From the NCBI GenBank assembly GCA_026417115.1, contig JAOADW010000012.1, positions 1-64,000 on the forward strand: DNA of 64,000 nt, given 5' to 3'. Within the stretch, counting starts at the first letter, position 1; every line of letters begins with the position of its first letter. The notes beneath the pieces were generated by a model, which did no database searches, was not told where the DNA came from, and worked only from the letters and a program-made list of their open reading frames with translations. This DNA is from Rhodocyclaceae bacterium. Its GTDB lineage: Bacteria; Pseudomonadota; Gammaproteobacteria; Burkholderiales; Rhodocyclaceae. This document shows positions 43,388 through 53,774 of the stretch, one piece after another. The translations under genes were made by a program, and so were the position numbers.

Positions 43388-45352
43388 ATGTCAGCGACCA
43401 CCGAGCAGCAGACCGAGAAACTCACGTTCCGCCGCTTCAAGGACGGAGAGGCACCGATTTACAAGCGCTTGCAAGACAAGATCTTCCAGGCCGGCTGGTC
43501 CTACAAGTGCCCCACCTATATCCAGTCGACCCCTCCCTGCCAGGGCTCCTGTCCCTCCGGGGAGGATATCCGCGGCTATCTCAACATCGTGCGCGGCATC
43601 GAAAAGCCACCGGTCGGCCCCGATGGCAAGCCCACGATGACGTGGCAAGAATATGCCTGGCGGCGACTGACGGAGGCCAATCCATTCCCCGCGGTGATGG
43701 GACGCGTCTGCCCCGCGCCCTGCGAAACCGGCTGCAACCGCAATCAAGTCGAGGATCATGTGGGCATCAACTCGGTCGAGCATTACCTCGGCGAGTATGC
43801 GATCAAGCACAACCTGCAATTCAAGAAGCCGGAAAAGCAGACGGGCAAGAAGGTGGCGGTGATCGGCGGCGGCCCTGCCGGTCTCTCGGCAGCCTATCAG
43901 CTGGCGCTCAAAGGCCATGCAGTCACCATTTTCGACGACCATGACCAGCTTGGCGGCATGATGCGGTATGGCATTCCCGGTTATCGTACGCCGCGCGAGG
44001 TGCTTGACGCAGAGATCCAGCGCATTCTCAACTTGGGCGTGGAGACGCGCCTCAAATGCAAAGTGGGCGTCGATGTCACGCTCGAGCAATTGCGCAAGGA
44101 ATTCGATGCGATCTTCATCGCCTTGGGCGCTCAGGGCGGGCGCCAATTGCCTGCCGAAGGCGCTGAAAACACGCCCAACGTCGTCACTGCCACCGCCTTC
44201 CTGAAGGCCTTCAATGAAGGGCGCCTCAAGAGCGTAGGCAAGCGGGTGGTGGTCGTCGGCGGCGGCGACACCTCGATGGACGTCGCCACTGTCGCCCGAC
44301 GCCTTGGCCACATCACCGACGCCAAGCCGACGGATTGGGAGGGCGCCATCGCCGGCCAGCTCGCTCAAGACGTCGCCGACATCTCCGTGCGCGAGGGCGC
44401 CGAAGTCGTGCTCACCTCGGTATTCATGACCGCGAGCAAACATGAGCTCGAGCATGCCCAGGCCGAAGGCATCGAGATCATGCAGGGATGGATGCCAGTG
44501 AAGGTGATCAAAGGGCCAGATGGCCGCGCGACGGCATTGCGCGTCGCCCAATGCGAAGCGAAAATGGTCGGTGGGCGCCTCGATATCAAAAAGATCGAGG
44601 GCACCGAGAAGGATCTCCCCGCCGATTTGATCGTTTCGGCGATTGGCCAGGCCGTCGATTTCACCGGTCTCGAAGAATTCAACAATGGCAAAGGCTCAGT
44701 CTCGGTTGACAAGAACTATCAAGTACAAGGCAAGCCCGGCGTCTTCGCCGGCGGCGACGTGATCCGCCCCCATTTGCTCACCACTGCGATCGGACATGGC
44801 GCGATCGCCGCGGACACCATCGATCAATATCTATCTGGCATCGAAGTTGGTCGCCGCCCGAAAATCGATGTCCATTACTTCGATCTCCTGCGCAAGTATA
44901 TGGAAAAAGGCATTACCTTCCAGGAGATTCACGAGCCGATTCGCGGTTCTTCGGAATCCAAGGATGTCATTCACAACTTCGATAACCGCGCCGACCGCTA
45001 TGTGATACCGCATGATGAGTTGTTCCTCGGGCATTTCCAGTACACGCCGCGCAACAAGCGCAAGATCATCCATCTCACCAAAGAGACGGCGCTGGGCAAT
45101 TTCGAGGAACGGCTGGAGCCCTTGAGCGATCAGCAGGTCGTCGCCGAGGCGAAGCGCTGCATGAGCTGCGGCTTGTGTTTCGAATGCGACAACTGTGTGG
45201 TCTATTGCCCGCAGGGCGCGGTTTATCGCGTGAAGAAGACGGAGGCGACGACGGGCCGCTATGTGGCGACCGATTACAAGAAATGCATCGGATGCCATGT
45301 CTGCCACGACGTCTGTCCGACCGGCTACATCCAGATGGGTCTGGGCGAGTGA
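43388..45352 (+). CDS. dsrL: DsrL, NAD(P)-linked iron-sulfur flavoprotein
   Basis: 654 aa from the ATG at 43388 (MSATTEQQTEKLTFRRFKDG) with a GGAGAAGA ribosome binding site. It resembles the small subunit of glutamate synthase: N-terminal cluster cysteines in CPTYIQSTPPCQGSCPSGED and CPAPCETGCNRNQ, FAD site VAVIGGGPAGLSAAYQLAL, second dinucleotide site VVVVGGGDTSMDVATVARR, and a C-terminal ferredoxin pair (CMSCGLCFECDNCVVYCP and CIGCHVCHDVCPTG). It carries electrons from DsrAB to NAD(P)+ during sulfur oxidation. Its presence is a strong mark of the oxidative pathway. Confidence 0.96.
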   Translation: MSATTEQQTEKLTFRRFKDGEAPIYKRLQDKIFQAGWSYKCPTYIQSTPPCQGSCPSGEDIRGYLNIVRGIEKPPVGPDGKPTMTWQEYAWRRLTEANPFPAVMGRVCPAPCETGCNRNQVEDHVGINSVEHYLGEYAIKHNLQFKKPEKQTGKKVAVIGGGPAGLSAAYQLALKGHAVTIFDDHDQLGGMMRYGIPGYRTPREVLDAEIQRILNLGVETRLKCKVGVDVTLEQLRKEFDAIFIALGAQGGRQLPAEGAENTPNVVTATAFLKAFNEGRLKSVGKRVVVVGGGDTSMDVATVARRLGHITDAKPTDWEGAIAGQLAQDVADISVREGAEVVLTSVFMTASKHELEHAQAEGIEIMQGWMPVKVIKGPDGRATALRVAQCEAKMVGGRLDIKKIEGTEKDLPADLIVSAIGQAVDFTGLEEFNNGKGSVSVDKNYQVQGKPGVFAGGDVIRPHLLTTAIGHGAIAADTIDQYLSGIEVGRRPKIDVHYFDLLRKYMEKGITFQEIHEPIRGSSESKDVIHNFDNRADRYVIPHDELFLGHFQYTPRNKRKIIHLTKETALGNFEERLEPLSDQQVVAEAKRCMSCGLCFECDNCVVYCPQGAVYRVKKTEATTGRYVATDYKKCIGCHVCHDVCPTGYIQMGLGE

Positions 45353-45356
45353 CGTC

Positions 45357-45743
45357 ATGACCGCGCGGCTGTGCGTCTTACTCGCGGCGCTCATGGGGAC
45401 GGTGCTGGCGCCCACGTCTGTGGGCGCGGGCGCGCCGAAACCAAACATTCGCATCGAAAACCCCGGCCAGTGCATCGCGCCGGCCGAGGAAATGCGCCGC
45501 AATCACATGGAAATGCTCAAACACACGCGCGACCGCACTTTGCGTCTGGGCATCCGAGGCGAAAAAGCGAGCCTCAATGGCTGCATCGAGTGCCATGCGA
45601 GCAAGACCACGGGTAGCGTGCTCGGGCCGGGCGGCTTTTGCCAGGAATGCCATGCGTATGCAGCGGTCAAGCTCGATTGTTGGGATTGCCATCAGCCTAA
45701 AGCCAGCCTCAAGACAACCGGTATGGCGGGGGTGAAACCATGA
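45357..45743 (+). CDS. dsrJ: DsrJ, triheme cytochrome c subunit
   Basis: 128 aa from the ATG at 45357. An N-terminal hydrophobic stretch (LCVLLAALMGTVLAP) serves as signal or anchor. Three CxxCH haem motifs are visible: CIECH, CQECH and CWDCH. It is the periplasmic electron carrier of DsrMKJOP. The stop overlaps the dsrO start by 4 bases (ATGA). Confidence 0.95.
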   Translation: MTARLCVLLAALMGTVLAPTSVGAGAPKPNIRIENPGQCIAPAEEMRRNHMEMLKHTRDRTLRLGIRGEKASLNGCIECHASKTTGSVLGPGGFCQECHAYAAVKLDCWDCHQPKASLKTTGMAGVKP

Positions 45744-46483
45744 CGGGATCACAAGAAAAGTCGCGACGCACATTCCTGGCCGCCACGGTGGCCGGCTTTG
45801 GCGCGGTCGCACTCGCACCTGGCCTGCACCTGATCGCCCTCTCGCATGCAGGCGCTCCACGCGCCGCGGGAGAACCTGCCTCGAGCAAGGTGCGCTGGGG
45901 CATGCTAATTGACACGACCAAGTGCGCCAGTGGATGCGATGCCTGTGTGAAGGCCTGCAACACGGAAAACGGCATCAACGAGACGGTCGCCGACGCCCGC
46001 CAGGGCTCGCAATGGATCCGTAAGATCGACCTCAAGGATCAGAAGACCGGGCGCACACACTCTCTACCAATGCTGTGTCAGCACTGCGAGCATCCGCCCT
46101 GCGTCGATGTTTGCCCCACGGGCGCTTCGATGAAGCGAGCGGACGGCATCGTCCTCGTGGATCGCCACATTTGCATCGGTTGCCGCTATTGCATGATGGC
46201 GTGTCCCTTCAAAGCGCGCTCGCTCGTACATCAGCCGCTCACCGAGCAGAATCCGGAAGTGCCGCGCGGCGTCGGCTGCGTCGAGTCTTGCACCTTTTGC
46301 GTGCATCGCGTCGATAAGGGGCAGCAACCCGCTTGTGTGGAAGCCTGTCCAGAAGGCGCCATGGTGTTCGGGGACCTCAATGATCCGAAAAGTGCCATTT
46401 CTCTGCGCCTCGCGCAAGAGGCTTCGACCCAAGTGCGCGCCGATTTGAAGCTCAACCAGGGTGTCCGTTATCAAGGAATTTGA
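45740..46483 (+). CDS. dsrO: DsrO, periplasmic ferredoxin-like subunit
   Basis: 247 aa with a twin-arginine signal (KSRRTFLAATVAGFG), so it is folded with its clusters and exported by Tat. Four [4Fe-4S] motifs are seen, including CASGCDACVKACN, CQHCEHPPCVDVCPTG, CIGCRYCMMACPF and CTFCVHRVDKGQQPACVEACP. It connects DsrJ and the membrane subunit DsrP. dsrP begins 4 bases after its stop. Confidence 0.95.
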   Translation: MTGSQEKSRRTFLAATVAGFGAVALAPGLHLIALSHAGAPRAAGEPASSKVRWGMLIDTTKCASGCDACVKACNTENGINETVADARQGSQWIRKIDLKDQKTGRTHSLPMLCQHCEHPPCVDVCPTGASMKRADGIVLVDRHICIGCRYCMMACPFKARSLVHQPLTEQNPEVPRGVGCVESCTFCVHRVDKGQQPACVEACPEGAMVFGDLNDPKSAISLRLAQEASTQVRADLKLNQGVRYQGI

Positions 46484-46487
46484 GGCC

Positions 46488-47693
46488 ATGGCATTCGCGC
46501 AAAATCCCCGCGCCGAAGAACGCATGTTCTACCTGCTCGTCGCTTTGGGCGGCCTCGTGACCGCTGCTGGACTGGGCGCCGCCCTCTACATGGAACATGC
46601 GGGACACGTCGTCACCGGCATGAACAACCAGATCGTGTGGGGCTTGCCCCATGTCTTCGCGATCTTTCTCATCGTCGCCGCTTCCGGCGTGCTCAACGTC
46701 GCGTCGATCGGCTCGGTGTTCGGCAAAGCCGTCTATAAGCCGCGCGCGCCGCTTTCTGGCCTTTTGGCGCTCACCATGTTGGCTGGAGGCCTTGCCGTGA
46801 TCATGCTCGACCTCGGCCGCGCCGACCGGCTGATCGTCGCCATGACGCATTTCAATCCGACGTCGGTGTTCGGCTGGAATGTGATCTTGTATCCTGGCTT
46901 CTTTGCGATCGTCGGCCTCTATCTCTGGACCCTGATGGATCGCGCGATGAACCCTTATGCGAAGCCTGCCGGGATCGCAGCCTTTCTCTGGCGCTTGATC
47001 CTGACGACCGGTACGGGATCGATCTTCGGCTTTCTCGTCGCCCGTCAAGCCTACCAGTCGGCCGTGATCGCGCCGATGTTCATCATCCTGTCGTTCTGCT
47101 GGGGGCTTGCGGTCTTTTTGATCGTGCAAAAGGTGATGTATGCATGGAACGGCCTCGAACTCGACATGCGCATCCGTAATCGGCTGAAGAATCTGCTGGG
47201 CGTCTTCGTCGCGGCAGCGGCTTACTTCGTCGCCGTCTATCATCTGACCAACCTTTATTTCGCCAAGGAAATGGCGTTCGAGCGCTTCATCCTGCTCGAG
47301 GGAGGACTGTTCCCGTTCCTGTTCTGGGGCGGCTATGTCTTCCTCGGCACGTTGCTGCCGCTCATCCTGCTTTACGTTCCCGCGATCAGCCGCGTGCGCG
47401 GCTCGGCCTTCCTGGCCTCCTTGCTCGTGATCCTCGGCGCCTTCGCCTTTCTTTATGTGTTCATCATTGGCGGACAAGTCTTTCCGCTCGATCTCTTCCC
47501 GGGCTATGAAGTCACGAGTTCTTTCATGGACGGCAAAATCGATTCCTATGCGCCGCGCTGGCCGGAGATCTTGCTTGCCGTTTCGGGTTTGGGCATGACT
47601 TTTTTGTTCGTCACGATTGGCGTGCGCATTTTCAAGTTCTTGCCGCAGGACGATCTCGCCAAGCTCGAGGGAAGCGGCGCCCTCCATGACTGA
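46488..47693 (+). CDS. dsrP: DsrP, NrfD-family membrane subunit
   Basis: 401 aa from the ATG at 46488 (MAFAQNPRAEERMFYLLVAL), with about ten hydrophobic helices, for example LVALGGLVTAAGLGAALYM and FAIFLIVAASGVLNVASIG. NrfD-type quinone-reactive membrane protein without haem motifs. In-frame starts just upstream overlap dsrO and are less likely. It completes DsrMKJOP. Confidence 0.95.
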   Translation: MAFAQNPRAEERMFYLLVALGGLVTAAGLGAALYMEHAGHVVTGMNNQIVWGLPHVFAIFLIVAASGVLNVASIGSVFGKAVYKPRAPLSGLLALTMLAGGLAVIMLDLGRADRLIVAMTHFNPTSVFGWNVILYPGFFAIVGLYLWTLMDRAMNPYAKPAGIAAFLWRLILTTGTGSIFGFLVARQAYQSAVIAPMFIILSFCWGLAVFLIVQKVMYAWNGLELDMRIRNRLKNLLGVFVAAAAYFVAVYHLTNLYFAKEMAFERFILLEGGLFPFLFWGGYVFLGTLLPLILLYVPAISRVRGSAFLASLLVILGAFAFLYVFIIGGQVFPLDLFPGYEVTSSFMDGKIDSYAPRWPEILLAVSGLGMTFLFVTIGVRIFKFLPQDDLAKLEGSGALHD

Positions 47694-47722
47694 GCGAAGG
47701 GCGGCCGAACGCAGGCATTCCC

Positions 47723-49156
47723 ATGCCCCACCGTTTTCTCGTATCGGCCGCCCATAAGTCCTCTGGCAAGACGACCGTCTCGATCGGTCTCATCGCCGCG
47801 CTGCGGCGCAAGGGGTATGTGGTCCAACCCTTCAAGAAGGGGCCCGACTACATCGACCCTTTGTGGCTGACTCGCGCCGCGCAGCGCGGCTGCCGTAATC
47901 TCGACTTCTTCCTTTCCTCGCACGAGGAAATTCGCGCACAATTCGCCCACGGCTTCGATGCCGATGTCTGCCTCGTCGAGGGCAATAAAGGCCTCTATGA
48001 CGGCCTTGCTCTCGATGGCGCCAACAGCAATGCAGCGCTTGCCCGCCTCTTGGGCCTGCCGGTGATCCTGGTGATCGACGCACGCGGCATGACGCGCGGC
48101 ATCGCTCCCCTGATTCTCGGGTACCAAGCCTTCGAACGCGACATCCAAATCGCCGGCGTCATCCTCAATCGTTTAGGAGGCTTGCGTCATGAGGCCAAGC
48201 TGCGCGCCGTGATCGAACACTACACCGACGTGCCCGTCGTCGGCGCCATCCCCGAAGAGCCGCGGCTGAGTGTCGTTGAGCGTCATCTCGGCTTGATGCC
48301 TGCCAATGAACTCGCCGAAGCGGAGCACCGTATCGCCGAAATTGCAGACGTGATCGAAGCGCACGTCGACCTTGCGCGCCTGCTCGCCCTCACCCATACC
48401 GATCGGACATTGCCCTCGCCCCTGAGGCCTGCGCCCACCGCAGGCAAACGCATTCGCCTGGCAATCGCGCAAGATCCTGCCTTCGGCTTTTATTACACCG
48501 AGGATCTCGAGGCGCTGTCCGCAGCAGGCGCCGAGCTGGTTTTTTTCGACACGCTCCGCGATCGGCGTCTGCCTGAATGCGACGCTTTGTTCATTGGAGG
48601 CGGCTTTCCGGAGTCCTTTCTCGATGCCCTCGCGGCGAATGAAGCGTTGCGCGCCGAGATGCGGCACGCCATCGAGGGGGGACTACCCACCTACGCCGAG
48701 TGCGGTGGACTCATGTATCTGGCCAAAAGCATCACCTGGCAAGGCGTGACCCGCCCGATGGTCGGCATCCTCGATGGCGATGTCGTGATGCACGAAAAAC
48801 CGGTGGGACGAGGCTATGTCATGATCGAACCCACGGCCGAGCATCCCTGGTGTGCAGTCGATGAGCACGCCCCCCATGCTGCTGATTTTTGTCCAGGCGC
48901 ATTGATTCCAGCGCACGAGTTCCATTATTCTTCGCTGACAGGCTTGCCCACGAATACACGCTTTGCTTATCAAATGAGACGAGGTCACGGCATCGACGGC
49001 CATCACGATGGGATCGTCAAATACCGGCTGCTTGCCTCGTATGTCCATCTTCGCGCCGTGGCACGCTGCGACTGGCCGCATCGATTCATCGCCTATGCGC
49101 GCGCCCACTGCGCCGGAAAGCATAGCGTCTCAGCCCTGGAGAGCGCCCATGTTTGA
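47723..49156 (+). CDS. dsrN: DsrN, cobyrinate a,c-diamide synthase-like sirohaem amidase
   Basis: 477 aa, CobB/CbiA family. The P-loop is SAAHKSSGKTTVSIGLIAAL near the N-terminus; the C-terminal glutamine amidotransferase part has the Cys nucleophile in YAECGGLMYLAKS near residue 330. In Dsr systems DsrN is thought to amidate sirohaem to the sirohaem amide found in DsrAB. Gene placement inside the dsr operon and next to a siroheme-type methyltransferase supports this over cobalamin synthesis. It overlaps dsrR by 8 bases. Confidence 0.94.
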   Translation: MPHRFLVSAAHKSSGKTTVSIGLIAALRRKGYVVQPFKKGPDYIDPLWLTRAAQRGCRNLDFFLSSHEEIRAQFAHGFDADVCLVEGNKGLYDGLALDGANSNAALARLLGLPVILVIDARGMTRGIAPLILGYQAFERDIQIAGVILNRLGGLRHEAKLRAVIEHYTDVPVVGAIPEEPRLSVVERHLGLMPANELAEAEHRIAEIADVIEAHVDLARLLALTHTDRTLPSPLRPAPTAGKRIRLAIAQDPAFGFYYTEDLEALSAAGAELVFFDTLRDRRLPECDALFIGGGFPESFLDALAANEALRAEMRHAIEGGLPTYAECGGLMYLAKSITWQGVTRPMVGILDGDVVMHEKPVGRGYVMIEPTAEHPWCAVDEHAPHAADFCPGALIPAHEFHYSSLTGLPTNTRFAYQMRRGHGIDGHHDGIVKYRLLASYVHLRAVARCDWPHRFIAYARAHCAGKHSVSALESAHV

Positions 49157-49505
49157 GCTGACTGTCGCTGCCGCCGAAGCGATTCGCCGCGCCGCTCAAG
49201 ATCCAAAAGGCGAAGGGCCGCTCAAACTCCGAGTGGCGGCCAAGATCGAGGATGGCGAAATCGTCTATGGCATGGGATTCGACGACATTCGTGAGCACGA
49301 CGCGGTGATCGAATGCCACGGCGTGACCATTCTGATCGCGCCGCGCAGCCAGCCTTTGCTTGCGGGCGCAAAGTTGGATTTCGTCGAGGTGCATGCAGGC
49401 GAATATCAGTTCGTCTTTTTCAACCCCAACGAGCCCGCGGCGGCTGGCTGCGCAAGCCGAACGGGGGGCTGCGGTCCTTGTAGCGGCGAAAGGTGCGCCT
49501 CATGA
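49149..49505 (+). CDS. dsrR: DsrR, A-type iron-sulfur carrier-like protein
   Basis: 118 aa from the ATG at 49149 ([18 protein letters not shown]), IscA-like (HesB fold) through [21 protein letters not shown]. The usual three conserved Cys of IscA are not in place; cysteines cluster only at the end ([14 protein letters not shown]). In Allochromatium DsrR acts in post-transcriptional control of dsr rather than cluster assembly. It overlaps both neighbours (dsrN by 8 bases, the SUMT gene by 4). Confidence 0.9.
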   Translation: MFELTVAAAEAIRRAAQDPKGEGPLKLRVAAKIEDGEIVYGMGFDDIREHDAVIECHGVTILIAPRSQPLLAGAKLDFVEVHAGEYQFVFFNPNEPAAAGCASRTGGCGPCSGERCAS

Positions 49506-50299
49506 GCGTCGAAGCGTTTTTGTCGGCTCTTCCCCACCGCCCCGACGCCCAAGCCGGCGCGGTCTATCTGATCGGCGCCGGTCCCGGGGACCCAGAGCTT
49601 TTGACCCTGCGCGCCCTTCGTTTGATCCGTCAAGCCGATGTCATCGTGCATGATCATCTGGTGTCCGAGCAGGTATTGGCGCTGGCCAATCCCATGGCCG
49701 AGCGCATCTATGCTGGCAAAGAACGTGGGCATCATGCGGTGCCGCAAGAAGAACTCAATCTTTTGCTCGTACGTCTGGCGCGCGAACAGAAGCGCGTCGT
49801 GCGGCTCAAAGGAGGGGATCCTTTCACGTTTGGTCGGGGCGGCGAAGAAGTCGAAACGCTCAAAGAGCACGGCATTCCGTTCGAAGTCGTTCCGGGCGTC
49901 ACTGCCGCCGCAGGCGTCGCCGCCTTCGCGGGCATCCCGCTCACGCACAGAAATTTCGCGCAGGCCTGTGTGTTCGTCACCGGCCATCTGAAAGACGGCA
50001 CGATGAATCTCGACTGGGCCGGTCTTGCCCGCCGCCGCCAAACCATCGTCATCTATATGGGGTTGCATGGGCTGCCCCATATTTGCGAACAGCTGATCGC
50101 CCATGGATTGCCAGAGGATTGGCCGGCGGCCATCGTCCAGCAAGGCACAACGGCCAACCAGCGCACGGTCGTCGGCACCTTGGCCACGCTGCCACGGCTC
50201 GCTCAACAGGCGCAGCTGCGCGCCCCGACCCTGATCATCGTGGGCGAAGTGGTGCGCCTGCGCGAACGACTCAGCTGGTTTCCGGAAACCTCGCGCTGA
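49502..50299 (+). CDS. cobA: uroporphyrinogen-III C-methyltransferase (SUMT)
   Basis: 265 aa. SAM-dependent methyltransferase that makes precorrin-2, the entry to sirohaem. Motifs: [19 protein letters not shown] near residue 22 and [16 protein letters not shown] near 100, with [20 protein letters not shown] near 140. Placement after dsrN-dsrR indicates a role in cofactor supply for DsrAB; no CysG dehydrogenase/ferrochelatase domain is fused. A dsrS gene, found at this end in some dsr operons, is absent. Its 3' end overlaps the convergent hypF by 29 bases. Confidence 0.93.
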   Translation: MSVEAFLSALPHRPDAQAGAVYLIGAGPGDPELLTLRALRLIRQADVIVHDHLVSEQVLALANPMAERIYAGKERGHHAVPQEELNLLLVRLAREQKRVVRLKGGDPFTFGRGGEEVETLKEHGIPFEVVPGVTAAAGVAAFAGIPLTHRNFAQACVFVTGHLKDGTMNLDWAGLARRRQTIVIYMGLHGLPHICEQLIAHGLPEDWPAAIVQQGTTANQRTVVGTLATLPRLAQQAQLRAPTLIIVGEVVRLRERLSWFPETSR

Positions 50300-52562
50300 G
50301 GGCAACCCAAGCTTGTCCTAGGGAAAGCCCGCCATCATTGGGCGGGAGCTTCTCAGGCAAAAAAAACGCCAGCCCCCGCGCATGCAGGCCCTCGCCGAGC
50401 AGTGTGCGCAGCACTTGGTTGAGCAGGCATCCTCCTGCCGCCACGATGTGCGTGATCCCCACGCGCTGCGCCGTTTGTGCTACCCAATCGACGAGCGCCG
50501 CCGCGAATGTGGCGTGAAACAAGGCCGCACCGGCGGCAGCGTCCTCGCAATCGCACAAAAAATCCATCAGCGGCAAGAGATCGAGGCGATTTTCCGCATC
50601 GATGCGCCACCCATCCGGCAGCGCAGGGACTCTCCCCTGCCGCGCCGCCAATCCCTCAAGCGCCATGGCTGCCTGACCTTCGAAGGTATTGCGCCGGCGT
50701 ACGCCCAGCAATGCGGCCGCCGCATCGAAAAGGCGCCCTGCGCTCGAGGTCGGCGGACAATTGAAGCGCTTTGCAAGCATCGTCGCCACCGTCGTCGCCG
50801 CGGGCTCCTCACCAAAGCGTTCGAAGATCTCATGCGCCCTATCGAGGCATGCGAGCACCGCCGCCGCCATCCGCCAGGGCTCCTTCGCGGCAGCATCCCC
50901 GCCAGGCAGCGGAAGCTCCCTCAAGTAGCCGAGACGCTCATAAAAAGCGCCCTCGACGCGTAACAACTCACCTCCCCACGCGCGGCCATCCGCGCCCAAG
51001 CCCACGCCGTCCAGCGCCAAACCCAGCACGGGGCCCACGAGGCCCCACTCGGCGCAGACGGCGGCGATATGCGCATGGTGATGCTGCACCGCGAGGGTCG
51101 GCACGCCATGCTGCACGCCAAGCTCCAGCGCGTAGCGCGTGGCATGGAAATCGGGATGGAGATCATGGGCGATGATTTCGGGCTTTACAGCCAAGATCGC
51201 CATCAGATGCGCGACGGTTTCCTCGAAAAAAACGCATGCGCGAGGGTTGTCGAGATCGCCCACATGTTGGGAGACGAAAGCCTCATCGCCTCGTGTCATG
51301 CAGATGGTATTTTTGAAAAACCCGCCGAGCGCAAGCACGGGGGGCCCCGGGCGCGGCAAACGAATCGGTTGAGGCACATAGCCGCGCGCGCGTCGCACGA
51401 AGCCTGTCGTACGCCTGACCGAATCGTCGCAGCGCACGAGGATTTCACGATCATGCACGAGATATGCATCGGCGATGCCCTGAAGACGCTTTAGCGCCTC
51501 GTCGTTGTCGATCACCAAGGGCTCGCCGTGCGGATTCGCGCTCGTCATGACAAAAAGCCGCGCAAGCGGCTTTTCGAGCCAAGCAAGGCCATCTGGCTTT
51601 CCTGCCGCCGCGTGGAAAAGCAAGTAGCTTAGCGGCGAAGAGGGCAGCATGATCCCGAGTTCGGCAAGACCGGGAGCAATGCCCACGGGCATTTGCTCGG
51701 CAATTTTGCGCTTTGGGAGCAACACGATCGGACGTTCGGGGCTTTCCAGCAAAGCGATTGCGTGCGCGTCCAGCTCGACCCAATGGGCGGCGCTCGCCGT
51801 ATTGAGCGCCATCAGCGCAAACGGTTTTTCTTCGCGCTGCTTGCGCGCACGTAACATCGCCACGGCCTGCGATTGCAAGGCGTCGCAACAGAGGTGGAAG
51901 CCACCGATGCCCTTGATTGCGACGATGCGTCCGGCTTGCAAAAGCCTCCAGACTTCTTCGAGGGGGTCGCCGACGATGGGCGCACCATGCGCATCGAGCA
52001 GCGTCAGCGTCGGTCCGCACGCGGGACAGCAGGTGGTCTCGGCATGAAAGCGCCGGTCGTATGGGTCACGATACTCGCGTTCGCATTCGCGACACAAAGG
52101 AAACGAGGCAAGGCTCGTTTGCGGGCGATCGTAAGGCAATGCACGTGTAACCGTGTAACGCGGCCCGCAATGAGTGCAGGTGATGAAAGGGTAGCGGTAA
52201 CGCCGATCGCGGCGGTCGAAAAGCTCGGCTAAGCAAGCCTGGCATGGCGCGCTATCGGGGCCGATGCGCGTGCTCACACGACCCTGCGTGCTATCCAAGA
52301 TGAGAAAATCGCCGAGGCCAAGCACCTGCGCGCGTTCACTCGCAAGGCTGTCGACGATGGCCGAAGGCGGCGCTTCCTCGGCAAGACGCCTACAAAACTC
52401 CGTTAGAGACGCGCGTTCGCCTTCGACATGGATGGCGACACCCGCCCCATCGTTGCGCACCCAGCCCACGAGCCCCAGGGTATGCGCCAGACGCCAGACA
52501 TGAGGGCGGAACCCCACTCCCTGCACGAGGCCGGCGACATGTACGCGCAATGCCTCAACCAC
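50271..52562 (-). CDS. hypF: carbamoyltransferase HypF
   Basis: 763 aa, full length. It makes the cyanide ligands of the [NiFe] active site from carbamoyl phosphate with HypE. Domains in order: acylphosphatase ([19 protein letters not shown] near residue 13), two zinc fingers (CQACLAEL and [16 protein letters not shown] and CCPACGP), a YrdC-like domain ([19 protein letters not shown]) and a Kae1-like domain ([17 protein letters not shown]). It overlaps the hypB start by 8 bases at its 5' end and runs into the SUMT gene at its 3' end. Confidence 0.96.
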   Translation of the reverse strand: MVEALRVHVAGLVQGVGFRPHVWRLAHTLGLVGWVRNDGAGVAIHVEGERASLTEFCRRLAEEAPPSAIVDSLASERAQVLGLGDFLILDSTQGRVSTRIGPDSAPCQACLAELFDRRDRRYRYPFITCTHCGPRYTVTRALPYDRPQTSLASFPLCRECEREYRDPYDRRFHAETTCCPACGPTLTLLDAHGAPIVGDPLEEVWRLLQAGRIVAIKGIGGFHLCCDALQSQAVAMLRARKQREEKPFALMALNTASAAHWVELDAHAIALLESPERPIVLLPKRKIAEQMPVGIAPGLAELGIMLPSSPLSYLLFHAAAGKPDGLAWLEKPLARLFVMTSANPHGEPLVIDNDEALKRLQGIADAYLVHDREILVRCDDSVRRTTGFVRRARGYVPQPIRLPRPGPPVLALGGFFKNTICMTRGDEAFVSQHVGDLDNPRACVFFEETVAHLMAILAVKPEIIAHDLHPDFHATRYALELGVQHGVPTLAVQHHHAHIAAVCAEWGLVGPVLGLALDGVGLGADGRAWGGELLRVEGAFYERLGYLRELPLPGGDAAAKEPWRMAAAVLACLDRAHEIFERFGEEPAATTVATMLAKRFNCPPTSSAGRLFDAAAALLGVRRRNTFEGQAAMALEGLAARQGRVPALPDGWRIDAENRLDLLPLMDFLCDCEDAAAGAALFHATFAAALVDWVAQTAQRVGITHIVAAGGCLLNQVLRTLLGEGLHARGLAFFLPEKLPPNDGGLSLGQAWVALSARFPETS

Positions 52563-53430
52563 CGACGGCGACCGCCCCTTTCTCGATCCAGGACAGCCAT
52601 GCCTCGAACCCTACCCCCGTCTTCGCCGAAATCTGGATGGTTTCGAGGAAAGGATTGACGCGCCGCGCTGCGCTCAGCGCTGCTGCGACATCGAAGTCGA
52701 CGAAGGGCAGCAAATCCACCTTGTTGATCAGCATGAGCTTGGCGGCGCGAAACATGTCGGGGTATTTGAACGGTTTGTCCTCTCCTTCGGTGACCGAAAG
52801 AATCACGACCTTGGCCGCTTCGCCGAGATCGAATGCCGCTGGACAGACGAGGTTGCCGACATTCTCAATGAAGAGCACCATGCCGCGTGACAGCGGCAAC
52901 TCGTCGAGTGCATGACCGACTGCATGCGCGTCGAGATGGCATCCCTTGCCCGTATTGATCTGTATCGCCGGCGCGCCTGTCGCTCGTATCCGTTCGGCAT
53001 CAAGGCGCGTTTCCTGATCGCCTTCGATGACTGCGAGAGGGCGCCTGCCGCGCATTTTTTCGATGGTCTTCACGAGAAGAGACGTCTTGCCCGCGCCGGG
53101 ACTCGACACCAAGTTGAGCGCAAGCACGCCCGCTTCGGCAAAACGCGCCCGATTGGCAGCCGCAAAGCGGTCGTTCTTGGCCAATATCGCCTGTTCGAGA
53201 CGGACAAGACGCGCCTGTTCTACGCCCTGGGCAGCCGCCTGCGCATGGCCATGATGTTCTTGTCCAGGATGCTCATGGGTATGATCATGATCATCGCCAT
53301 GCCCATGAGGCCCGCGATGGTCGTGCGCATGGCTATGCCTCGTGCCATCGGCATGGATATGCTCATGAGCATGAACGCTCACGCCCTCGATCTTCATTTC
53401 GTCATGGCCACAGCCGCACGTGGTACACAT
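52555..53430 (-). CDS. hypB: hydrogenase nickel-incorporation GTPase HypB
   Basis: 291 aa from the ATG at 53430, giving the canonical [12 protein letters not shown] with its N-terminal nickel site; an ATG at 53436 that overlaps the hypA stop is equally possible. A His-rich stretch follows ([19 protein letters not shown] and more, to about residue 70), suited to nickel storage. The GTPase part has the P-loop [16 protein letters not shown] near 125, with INKVDLLPF as the NKxD motif. It delivers nickel to HybC with HypA. Confidence 0.96.
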   Translation of the reverse strand: MCTTCGCGHDEMKIEGVSVHAHEHIHADGTRHSHAHDHRGPHGHGDDHDHTHEHPGQEHHGHAQAAAQGVEQARLVRLEQAILAKNDRFAAANRARFAEAGVLALNLVSSPGAGKTSLLVKTIEKMRGRRPLAVIEGDQETRLDAERIRATGAPAIQINTGKGCHLDAHAVGHALDELPLSRGMVLFIENVGNLVCPAAFDLGEAAKVVILSVTEGEDKPFKYPDMFRAAKLMLINKVDLLPFVDFDVAAALSAARRVNPFLETIQISAKTGVGFEAWLSWIEKGAVAVGG

Positions 53431-53432
53431 CG

Positions 53433-53774
53433 TCATTCCACCTCGAGTTCGAGTATGCGCATGTCTTTTCCTGCGGTGACCTCCACCGGGAATGCGCCGC
53501 AATGCGCACATGCATCATAAATCATCGTAAGCGGCGTTTCCCGCCCACAGGCAGGACAACGACCCCCTCCCGCGGTCGCCACGATCTCCAGGCGGGCGCC
53601 GTCGGCGACGCTGTCTTTCATCGCCAGATCGAAACAAAAGGCAAACGCCTCGCGCTCGACGCCCGAAAGCGCTCCGATTTCGGCGCGCACGCACTTGACC
53701 TTAGCAAACTTCTCGCGCTCTGCCGCCTCTTCGATCAGATCGCGCACGGCGAGCGCCAATGACATTTCATGCAT
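53433..53774 (-). CDS. hypA: hydrogenase nickel-incorporation protein HypA
   Basis: 113 aa. The N-terminal nickel site [16 protein letters not shown] has the key His2. The zinc site uses two Cys pairs, CPAC near residue 73 and CAHC near 89. It hands nickel to the hydrogenase large subunit. It overlaps hybE by 8 bases and hypB closely, so hybE-hypA-hypB-hypF are translated together. Confidence 0.95.
   Translation of the reverse strand: MHEMSLALAVRDLIEEAAEREKFAKVKCVRAEIGALSGVEREAFAFCFDLAMKDSVADGARLEIVATAGGGRCPACGRETPLTMIYDACAHCGAFPVEVTAGKDMRILELEVE

Noticed and set aside
46452-47687. 411-codon leftward frame opposite dsrP
   Set aside because: Shadow of a gene with about ten membrane helices; the antisense product is highly charged and motif-free.
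53160-53430. Short repeats of CAT/ATG triplets that look like a low-complexity repeat region
   Set aside because: They encode the His-rich nickel-storage stretch of HypB and are not an independent repeat element.
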